The notes under the pieces were generated by a model. The model was not told where the DNA came from. It saw only the letters and a list, made by a program, of their open reading frames with translations, and did not search any database. The position numbers and the translations under genes were made by a program. This document shows positions 27,589 through 35,179 of a stretch of 48,185 nucleotides of DNA, piece by piece; the first letter of the stretch is position 1; the number at the start of each line of letters is the position of its first letter. This stretch comes from MAG-120531 sp029242825 (lineage in GTDB: Bacteria > Bacteroidota > Bacteroidia > Flavobacteriales > Flavobacteriaceae): assembly GCA_029242825.1 (NCBI GenBank), contig JAQWTF010000036.1:1-48185 (forward strand), given 5' to 3'.

Positions 27589-28359
27589 CTAGGCTACGCC
27601 CTTATTATTGGATAAGCTAGCCAAGTGAAGTTGTTTTTTTAAATCTTCCATAGACGCTTGTAGTTGTCTTAAAAGTCCATTGTCTGCAGGCTCTTCTACG
27701 CCAAAACTAATTTTACTACTCACCTGCCAAATCTCTTGTATTTGATCTGAACTTATTTCATAAGGTTCGTAAGATTCATTGATTGAAATTAAACTTAAGT
27801 AGTTGCCAGAAGAATGTCGCTGGATCTTTTTAACCATCACAGAATCGTATAATACCACCACATAAATTTTATTGGGGCTAATATGATCTATACTCTCAAT
27901 AGATTTTGCCAGCACCCATTCTTTAGGCCTGAGGTTAGGTAACATAGAATCACCTTCTACTTGAAACCCCCTATAAGTAGCATTTCTGAATTCTGGAATG
28001 GGTAAATCAAAGGCTGGTAACTGCTTATACCAGCTGCTGTCACTTATATTTTGAGGGTAGCCAGCTGCTGCTTTCGCATTGACCAACACCATATTATCAT
28101 TTCCTTCAGCATCTATTGTGACCACTTTTGGAATGGTACTTACAACGGTGTTTTTTATGAATTGTACATTGCTTTCTCCATAAATCCAAAGTGGGTTTAC
28201 CTGAAATTGTTTAATGAGTTCCACCACAATTTTTCCAGATAGTTTTGTTTTTCCACGTTCAATGTCTGCTGTGGTATTGGGTATTCCCAAACAAGCCGCA
28301 AAAGTTTTTTGGGTGTATCCCAAAGATTTTCTAAGTGATATAAAACGATCAATGTCCAT
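27589..28359 (-). CDS. S24-type (LexA/CI-like) self-cleaving transcriptional repressor with XRE helix-turn-helix
   Basis: A repressor of about 256 residues. Residues 5-60 form an XRE/Cro-type helix-turn-helix (GYTQKTFAACLGIPNTTADI). The C-terminal S24 domain has the Ala-Gly cleavage site A99-G100, serine S138 (VEGDSMLP) and lysine K177 (YDSVMVKK), spaced much as in LexA, so RecA-stimulated self-cleavage is plausible. A short coiled coil ends the protein. The start ATG at 28357-28359 is chosen because the 28-codon upstream extension is poor in fold features. It is divergent from uvrA, and the region between carries two palindromes (28461-28499). No phage genes are near. Confidence 0.88.
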   Translation of the reverse strand: MDIDRFISLRKSLGYTQKTFAACLGIPNTTADIERGKTKLSGKIVVELIKQFQVNPLWIYGESNVQFIKNTVVSTIPKVVTIDAEGNDNMVLVNAKAAAGYPQNISDSSWYKQLPAFDLPIPEFRNATYRGFQVEGDSMLPNLRPKEWVLAKSIESIDHISPNKIYVVVLYDSVMVKKIQRHSSGNYLSLISINESYEPYEISSDQIQEIWQVSSKISFGVEEPADNGLLRQLQASMEDLKKQLHLASLSNNKGVA

Positions 28360-28460
28360 ATAAACGGGTATTAAAGAAAGTTGATAAAAGTTCAATGGTC
28401 TTCTCTTATCGATTTGGCTTACCCTTACCTTAATCAAAGACAAACAAACTTAATTATTTG

Positions 28461-28499
28461 TTGGAAATATTCCAAATATATATTAGGATATTTTCCTAA
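28461..28499. promoter_or_regulatory. Two GGA-N5-TCC palindromes, candidate operators of the S24 repressor
   Basis: TTGGAA-ATA-TTCCAA (28461-28475) and TTAGGA-N5-TCCTAA (28483-28499) share the core GGA-N5-TCC, with centres 23 bases apart, about two helical turns. A third AT-only palindrome, TAAAATATT-ATA-AATATTTTA, lies at 28517-28537. They sit between the repressor and uvrA. Binding is inference. Confidence 0.5.
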
Positions 28500-28617
28500 A
28501 ATATTGATATGTGCCCTAAAATATTATAAATATTTTAACGAATTTGTCTATAAATAGCTTTTGTGTATGGGTGCTAAATTGAGGTCAAAATTGTACCTTG
28601 CCCTTTTGCTATGAAAA

Positions 28618-31452
28618 ATGAATAAAGCCTTAAATTTTATAGAGGTAAAAGGAGCTAGAGCCCACAACCTCAAAAATATAGACATTAATATTCCAAGAGA
28701 AAAACTAGTGGTCATTACCGGTCTATCCGGTAGTGGTAAATCTTCACTAGCCTTTGACACCATATACGCAGAAGGTCAAAGAAGGTATATTGAAACATTT
28801 TCTGCCTATGCGAGACAATTCTTGGGAGGCTTAGAAAGACCAGACGTAGATAAAATTGACGGACTTTCTCCAGTGATTGCCATTGAACAAAAGACTACTT
28901 CTAAATCTCCTAGATCTACTGTAGGTACCATTACCGAAGTGTACGATTTTCTGAGACTCTTATTTGCTAGAGCTTCCGATGCCTACTCTTATGAAACGGG
29001 AGAAAAAATGGTGCAATACACAGACATTCAAATTCAAGAGCTCATTCAAAGGGATTACGAGGGTAAAAAAATCAGTGTTTTGGCTCCGGTCATTAAATCG
29101 AGAAAAGGGCATTACAGAGAGCTCTTTGAACAAATTAGCAAGCAAGGTTTCGTTAAAGTTCGTGTAGACGGGGTAATACTCGATCTTCAGCCTGGAATGA
29201 AAGTAGACAGGTATAAAACCCATGATATTGAAATAGTGATTGATCGTCTTTCGATAGACACTAAGGAGAGTACCAAAAAAAGACTCAGCGAGAGTATAGA
29301 AACAGCCATGGATCAGGGAAAAAATGTGCTCATGGTCTTAGAGGCTGGTGAAAAGAAAGCACGTTACTTTTCCAGGGACCTCATGTGCCCGAGCAGTGGA
29401 ATCTCCTACCCTATTCCTGAGCCAAATACTTTTTCATTTAATTCCCCAAAAGGCATGTGTCCCAGCTGCCAGGGCCTAGGAGTTACCCACAAAGTCAATA
29501 CCCATAAAATATTTCCAGACTTAAATCTGAGCATAAGAGACGGAGGTATTGCTCCATTGGGTCCGTATAAGAGTTCCTGGGCTTTCAAGCAAATAGAACT
29601 CATTGCGCAAAGACATGGGTTTGACTTGGAAACACCCCTTAAGAAAATTCCTCAAGAAGCCATAGAAATACTTATAAATGGGGGGCAAGACCAGTTTACA
29701 GTAACATCAAAAACCCTCGGTGTTGAAAGAAACTATCAGATAGATTTTGAGGGGATTTCTGTATTTATTCAAAATCAATTTACCCAAGCTAATACGACCT
29801 CATTAAAGCGTTGGGCTAAAGATTTTATGGATAAAATTAGTTGTGAAAGCTGCAACGGAAATAGACTATTAGAGACAACGTTACAATTCAAAATAAACGG
29901 TTTACACATTGCTGAGCTCTCTCAAATGGACATTGGACAGTTGTATCTTTTCTTTGAAAAGCTCTCTAAAAACTTAGAAGGAGACCAAGCGATTATAGCG
30001 CAGGAAATAATAAAAGAAATCAAGGTTAGGCTACAGTTTTTGCTAGACGTTGGACTCGAATACTTGAGTCTAAATAGACCCTCTAAATCACTTTCAGGGG
30101 GTGAAGCACAGCGTATTAGACTGGCTACTCAGATAGGCTCTCAATTGGTTGGGGTATTGTATATTTTAGATGAGCCAAGTATAGGGCTGCATCAGCGAGA
30201 TAACGAGCGACTGATAAAATCCTTAGAATCACTCAGAGATATTGGCAATTCTGTATTGGTTGTAGAGCATGACAAGGACATGATCCTTTGTGCAGATCAT
30301 GTCATTGATATTGGGCCAAAAGCAGGAAAAAACGGTGGGGAAATACTCACTCAAGGAACTCCAGCAGCACTGTTAAAGGAACAGACCTTAACGGCTGCTT
30401 TTCTCAACAATCAAATGCGCATTGAAATTCCTAAAATTAGAAGAAAAGGAAATGGTACATCCATTGTTCTAGAGGGCTGCACAGGAAATAATTTAAAAAA
30501 CGTGACCCTAAAGCTACCATTGGGATGTATGATTGGGGTGTCTGGGGTGTCTGGATCGGGTAAATCTACCTTGATCAATGAGACCCTCTACCCTATTTTA
30601 AACGCCCATATTTTTAATGGTGTTAAAAAGCCCATGCCTTATAAGAAAATCTCTGGCCTAGAGCATATTGACAAAGTGATCGATATAAACCAACAACCCA
30701 TAGGCAGAACACCTAGGTCTAATCCAGCCACATACACAGACGTTTTTGGTGAAATTAGAAGCTTATTCACTAAAACTACGGAAGCGACCATTAGGGGCTA
30801 CAAACCAGGAAGGTTTAGTTTTAACGTGGCCGGAGGCCGATGCGAAACTTGTCAAGGGGGCGGATTACGCGTCATTGAAATGAATTTTCTTCCAGATGTA
30901 TATGTCCCTTGTGAAACCTGTAATGGTAAGAGGTTTAATAGGGAGACCCTAGAAATTAGGTTTAAAGGAAAATCTATTTCAGATGTCTTAGAAATGACCA
31001 TAGATGAGGCTGTAGTTTTCTTTAAAGCAATACCTAAAATTTACAGAAAACTAAAGACCATTCAGGATGTTGGTCTGGGATATATTTCCCTAGGACAACA
31101 ATCTACCACTTTGTCTGGAGGAGAAGCGCAGCGCATTAAATTGGCTGCTGAATTGTCTAAGAGAGATACAGGAAATACCCTTTACATTTTAGATGAACCT
31201 ACCACTGGCCTTCATTTTGAAGATATTAGAGTATTGCTTGGAGTGCTTCAAAAATTAGTAGACAAAGGCAATACTGTGTTAGTTATAGAGCATAATTTAG
31301 ATGTGATTAAAATTGCAGACCACCTCATAGACATAGGATATGAAGGCGGCGCTCGAGGAGGAGAGATTATAGCGACGGGTACGCCTGAAGAAGTAGCCAA
31401 GCATAAAAAGAGTCATACCGCTCGTTTTTTAAAAAAAGAATTAGATTTATAA
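28618..31452 (+). CDS. uvrA: Excinuclease ABC subunit A
   Basis: DNA damage recognition ATPase of nucleotide excision repair. Two ABC cassettes are visible: Walker A GLSGSGKSS (about 36) and GVSGSGKS, signatures LSGGEAQRIRLA and LSGGEAQRIKLA, and Walker B regions YILDEPSIGLH and YILDEPTTGLH. The C-terminal zinc module CETCQGGG with CETCNGKRF is intact. The first zinc module reads CPSSGISYP before MCPSCQGLG, so one Cys of the usual pair is Ser. 944 residues, full length. It heads a tight + strand cluster with the LOG-family and M1-like genes (gaps of 17 and 16 bases). Confidence 0.96.
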   Translation: MNKALNFIEVKGARAHNLKNIDINIPREKLVVITGLSGSGKSSLAFDTIYAEGQRRYIETFSAYARQFLGGLERPDVDKIDGLSPVIAIEQKTTSKSPRSTVGTITEVYDFLRLLFARASDAYSYETGEKMVQYTDIQIQELIQRDYEGKKISVLAPVIKSRKGHYRELFEQISKQGFVKVRVDGVILDLQPGMKVDRYKTHDIEIVIDRLSIDTKESTKKRLSESIETAMDQGKNVLMVLEAGEKKARYFSRDLMCPSSGISYPIPEPNTFSFNSPKGMCPSCQGLGVTHKVNTHKIFPDLNLSIRDGGIAPLGPYKSSWAFKQIELIAQRHGFDLETPLKKIPQEAIEILINGGQDQFTVTSKTLGVERNYQIDFEGISVFIQNQFTQANTTSLKRWAKDFMDKISCESCNGNRLLETTLQFKINGLHIAELSQMDIGQLYLFFEKLSKNLEGDQAIIAQEIIKEIKVRLQFLLDVGLEYLSLNRPSKSLSGGEAQRIRLATQIGSQLVGVLYILDEPSIGLHQRDNERLIKSLESLRDIGNSVLVVEHDKDMILCADHVIDIGPKAGKNGGEILTQGTPAALLKEQTLTAAFLNNQMRIEIPKIRRKGNGTSIVLEGCTGNNLKNVTLKLPLGCMIGVSGVSGSGKSTLINETLYPILNAHIFNGVKKPMPYKKISGLEHIDKVIDINQQPIGRTPRSNPATYTDVFGEIRSLFTKTTEATIRGYKPGRFSFNVAGGRCETCQGGGLRVIEMNFLPDVYVPCETCNGKRFNRETLEIRFKGKSISDVLEMTIDEAVVFFKAIPKIYRKLKTIQDVGLGYISLGQQSTTLSGGEAQRIKLAAELSKRDTGNTLYILDEPTTGLHFEDIRVLLGVLQKLVDKGNTVLVIEHNLDVIKIADHLIDIGYEGGARGGEIIATGTPEEVAKHKKSHTARFLKKELDL

Positions 31453-31469
31453 CTTATAGCAAATTAACT

Positions 31470-32156
31470 ATGAGAAAAGAAAAACACTTTAAAGGTTGGA
31501 ATGAAATAAAAACCAATGATTCATGGGCCCTGTTTAAAATCATGGGAGAGTTTGTGAATGGATATGAAAAAATGAGTATGATAGGGCCTTGCGTCTCTAT
31601 TTTTGGCTCTGCAAGAACCAAACCTGGAACAGCATACTATGAACTCGCTACAAAAATAGCCCAGCGCATAGCTCAAGAGGGATATGGTGTTATTACCGGA
31701 GGAGGTCCAGGGATTATGGAGGCTGGAAATTTAGGCGCACATTTGGAAAAAGGCACCTCGGTAGGTCTCAACATTGATTTGCCTTTTGAGCAACATGACA
31801 ATCCGTATATAGACAATGATAAAAACTTACAATTCGATTATTTCTTTGTGAGAAAAGTCATGTTTGTGAAGTATTCACAGGGATTTGTGGTGATGCCGGG
31901 AGGTTTTGGAACACTAGATGAACTCTTTGAAGCCATTACCCTGATTCAAACCAATAAGATTGAGAAATTCCCCATCATCTTAGTAGGCCGAACTTTTTGG
32001 GCGGGACTTTTAGATTGGGTAAAAAGCACCCTTTTAGAAAACGGAAATATCTCTGAAAAAGATTTAGACTTACTTCAAATGGCCGATGATGAAGATGAAG
32101 TGGTCAATCATATTAATGCATTCTACAAAGGAAAATCGCTAAGTCCTAACTTCTAA
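31470..32156 (+). CDS. LOG-family nucleotide phosphoribohydrolase (TIGR00730)
   Basis: A Rossmann-fold protein of 228 residues with GGGPGIMEA (77-85) and PGGFGTLDE (143-151), the active-site signature of LOG (cytokinin-activating) proteins that split nucleoside monophosphates into base and ribose-5-phosphate. The bacterial substrate here is unknown; AMP-type nucleotides or stress nucleotides are possible. It starts 17 bases after uvrA, probably in one transcript. Confidence 0.88.
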   Translation: MRKEKHFKGWNEIKTNDSWALFKIMGEFVNGYEKMSMIGPCVSIFGSARTKPGTAYYELATKIAQRIAQEGYGVITGGGPGIMEAGNLGAHLEKGTSVGLNIDLPFEQHDNPYIDNDKNLQFDYFFVRKVMFVKYSQGFVVMPGGFGTLDELFEAITLIQTNKIEKFPIILVGRTFWAGLLDWVKSTLLENGNISEKDLDLLQMADDEDEVVNHINAFYKGKSLSPNF

Positions 32157-32172
32157 AGCAGTACAATCTTTA

Positions 32173-35001
32173 ATGAATTTTAAGCAGCTTTTTTTATTCC
32201 TATTTTTAGCACTTCCTTTTTGGGGAATGGGTCAGCATGTCAATAAAATTAGTGCCAGTCTGAATAGTGAGACTAAAGAAATAAAAATTCAGCAAGAATT
32301 CACCTATACCAATCATAGTGCAGACACCCTTAGCGTGCTGTATTTTAATGATTGGGCAAATGCGTATGCCCATAAAGACTCTCCTTTAGCGAGTCGTTTT
32401 GCAGATGATTTTAAGAAAAATCTCCATCTAGCCTCTAAAGAACTCAGGGGAGGAACTGACCTCATTGGTGCAGTTGATCAGAATTACTACTCCCTTCCTT
32501 GGTGGAGAACCAAAGAAAAAGATATTATTGGTATTTCCTTAAATAAACCTATTGCTCCGGGTGATTACGAAACTATTACCTTCACTTACACTGTTAAGTT
32601 ACCACCAAACAAATACACCTCTTATGGATATGATTCTGAAGGGGGATATTTTCTTAAGGATTGGTACCTCTCCCCTGCTGTTTATAAAGACAAAGAATGG
32701 TTGCTCTATTCAAACAAAGATTTGCAAGACCTTTACACTGATATTACCAACACAGTAATAAAAATAAACTACGATAAAGCGTTGGTATTAAATTCAAATT
32801 ACAAAGAAACTTTAGAACAAGTCAAAGGAAATAAAAGATGGGCTACGCTAACTGCTCAGCAGAAAAAAGGGGCAGAAATGTATCTGACCAATGAAAATAA
32901 TTTTGTGAGATACCCACTTAAAAGCACCATTTTAGTTACTGATTTAAGGGGAGAAAATCTTGAGCCAGCTATAGAAATAGCAGCAGTCTCTAAAGTTTTT
33001 TCATTCATTGAAAATAAAATTGGCACTATTCCTTTAGATCAACTCTTGGTGACTAAAATGAATTATGACAGAAACCCACTCTATGGATTAAATAAACTAC
33101 CCAGCTTTGTAAACCCCTATGAAGAATCCTTTAAGTTGGAATTAAGCTTATTAAAAACGAGTTTGTACACCTTATTTAGGGAGAGTTTTTTTGTTAATCC
33201 AAGAAAAGAACACTGGGTCATAGATGCATTGGTGAACTTCAATATGATCAAATATGTGGAGACCTATTATCCTAATCAAAAATTACTAGGAAAAATAGCT
33301 TCCTACTGGGGAGTGAAAAGCCTGCATTTATCTGAATTGGACTTTAACGATCAGTATGCATTACTCTATAATTTAACAGCAAGACGCAACTTAGACCAAC
33401 CACTCACGACCTCTAACGACTCCTTAATAAAATTCAACCAACAAATAGCCAACAAATACAAAGCTGGTTTAGGACTGGCTTATTTGGAAGATTATCTAGG
33501 CGAGGGAGTATTAGAACAATGTATTAGAGACTTTTATCAAGCGCACAAAAGGGCCAATATTGCTACAAAAGACTTTAAAACTACCTTAGAAAAGTACACC
33601 GCTAAAAACGTAGATTGGTTTTTCAATACTTATATAGCCACAAAAAACAAAATTGATTTTAAAATAACCAAAGCTTCTGCAGCACCAGATTCAATAACTT
33701 TTACCATAAAAAACAAGCAAAAGACCAGAGTACCTATTTCAGTATTTGGTTTAAAAAAAGATAGTGTAGTGTCTCAGTATTGGTTTACTGGTATAGATAG
33801 TATTGGAAGCTTTAAGATCCCTAATCAGTTAGAAGACAAACTGGTATTAAACTTTAATCAAAAAATCCCTGAATTTAATCAGCGAGACAATTGGAAATCG
33901 CTTAATGGCTGGTTTTCAAGTAACAAAAAACTCAAGTTTCAGTTTTTTAAAGATCTAGAAGATCCTAATTACAATCAAGTATTTTATGTACCCATAGCAA
34001 ATTTTAATATTTACGACGGATTAACCCCTGGTATACGATTGTACAATAAAACTGTGCTAGAAAGGCCTTTTAATTATGATTTCTCGCCCTCATATGGTTT
34101 AAAGGGTAAAAAGTTTGTGGGATATGGACGGTTCAACTACAGAAAATACCATCAAAATAAGCGATTATATGTAACGAATTATAATCTAGGGGCTTCTAGT
34201 TATCAATATACAGAAAATGCGCGCTACACAACACTAACACCTTCATTTTCAATGGGCTGGAGACCTGAAGACCTTAGGTCTAACAAGAAAGACTTCTTAC
34301 AATTGAGGTATGTGCAGGTGCAAAGAGATCCAAATCCCTCTATGCCTGTAGACGCTCAGAGTCAGGCACCCAATTACGGTGTTCTCAATTTGCGTTATGG
34401 ATCAAATGACAATGGGATTTTAAAGTACTTTTCATGGAATTTAGATGCCCAACAAGCCAAAGATTTTTCCAAACTGTCCTTTGAAATTGAATACAGAAGA
34501 TTATTCGAAAACAACAGACAATTCAATATTCGTTTTTTTGCGGGAAGTTTTATCAGAAACGAAACCAAAGGAGACTTCTTTAGCTTTGCCTTAGACCGTC
34601 CAACAGACTACTTATTTGATTATAGCTTCCTGGGAAGATCTGAAGACCAAGGATTGTATTCACAGCAAATTATTATAGCTGAGGGTGGTTTTAAATCTAA
34701 ATTAGATAGGCCTTTTGCCAATCAATGGATCGCTACAACCAACGCTAGTATTAATTTGTACCGGTGGGTGGAGTTTTATACTGATTTTGGTTTTGTCAAA
34801 AACAAAGGTTATAAAGAGCGCTTGGTATATGATTCAGGAATTAGACTCAATTTAGTGACCGATTATTTTGAATTGTATTTTCCCCTATATTCTAATAATG
34901 GATGGGAATCTGGCCAAGAAAATTACGCAGAGAAAATTCGATTTGTAGTGACTCTAAGTCCTAAAACCCTCATTGGTCTCTTCAACAGAAAATGGTTCTA
35001 A
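32173..35001 (+). CDS. M1-like (gluzincin) peptidase-fold protein fused to an outer-membrane beta barrel, catalytic site missing
   Basis: An exported protein of 942 residues. Residues 1-20 are a signal peptide. Residues about 25-500 resemble the N-terminal beta and catalytic domains of M1 aminopeptidases, but there is no HExxH, and the region that should read WLxEGL is HWVIDALVNF (about 346-355). Zinc binding and peptidase activity are therefore unlikely. From about residue 600 to the end, alternating aromatic/polar strands (FVGYGRFNYRKYHQNKRLYV) and a terminal Phe look like an outer-membrane barrel. The function is unknown. It ends the uvrA, LOG-family cluster. Confidence 0.72.
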   Translation: MNFKQLFLFLFLALPFWGMGQHVNKISASLNSETKEIKIQQEFTYTNHSADTLSVLYFNDWANAYAHKDSPLASRFADDFKKNLHLASKELRGGTDLIGAVDQNYYSLPWWRTKEKDIIGISLNKPIAPGDYETITFTYTVKLPPNKYTSYGYDSEGGYFLKDWYLSPAVYKDKEWLLYSNKDLQDLYTDITNTVIKINYDKALVLNSNYKETLEQVKGNKRWATLTAQQKKGAEMYLTNENNFVRYPLKSTILVTDLRGENLEPAIEIAAVSKVFSFIENKIGTIPLDQLLVTKMNYDRNPLYGLNKLPSFVNPYEESFKLELSLLKTSLYTLFRESFFVNPRKEHWVIDALVNFNMIKYVETYYPNQKLLGKIASYWGVKSLHLSELDFNDQYALLYNLTARRNLDQPLTTSNDSLIKFNQQIANKYKAGLGLAYLEDYLGEGVLEQCIRDFYQAHKRANIATKDFKTTLEKYTAKNVDWFFNTYIATKNKIDFKITKASAAPDSITFTIKNKQKTRVPISVFGLKKDSVVSQYWFTGIDSIGSFKIPNQLEDKLVLNFNQKIPEFNQRDNWKSLNGWFSSNKKLKFQFFKDLEDPNYNQVFYVPIANFNIYDGLTPGIRLYNKTVLERPFNYDFSPSYGLKGKKFVGYGRFNYRKYHQNKRLYVTNYNLGASSYQYTENARYTTLTPSFSMGWRPEDLRSNKKDFLQLRYVQVQRDPNPSMPVDAQSQAPNYGVLNLRYGSNDNGILKYFSWNLDAQQAKDFSKLSFEIEYRRLFENNRQFNIRFFAGSFIRNETKGDFFSFALDRPTDYLFDYSFLGRSEDQGLYSQQIIIAEGGFKSKLDRPFANQWIATTNASINLYRWVEFYTDFGFVKNKGYKERLVYDSGIRLNLVTDYFELYFPLYSNNGWESGQENYAEKIRFVVTLSPKTLIGLFNRKWF

Positions 35002-35037
35002 ATTTTACGTTTTTCTCAACAAAATGCCTGATAATTG

Positions 35038-35055
35038 TGAATTATTGATAATTCA
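35038..35055. promoter_or_regulatory. 18-base palindrome upstream of the second E1 gene
   Basis: TGAATTAT-TG-ATAATTCA is a perfect inverted repeat with eight-base arms, 77 bases before the -7 box of the E1 gene. No T run follows, so it looks more like an operator than a terminator. Confidence 0.35.
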
Positions 35056-35131
35056 TTATTTGAATAGCTATATTTTTTCGCATTATTCAATTACCGCTTC
35101 TTATTAGTGAAAATATTCCATCTTTTTTCTA

Positions 35132-35139
35132 TATTTTTG
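35132..35139 (+). promoter_or_regulatory. -7 box of the second E1 gene
   Basis: TATTTTTG matches TAnnTTTG. It lies 40 bases before the preferred ATG at 35180 and 13 before an earlier in-frame ATG at 35153. No TTG is found at the -33 distance. Confidence 0.5.
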
Positions 35140-35179
35140 CAATGAATTTTTGATGCCTAAAAGCAAACACTTACAGTTA

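Noticed and set aside
27589..28443. Prophage repressor region
   Set aside because: The S24 repressor could be phage-derived, but no integrase, structural or lysis genes, attachment repeats or compositional change are seen around it.
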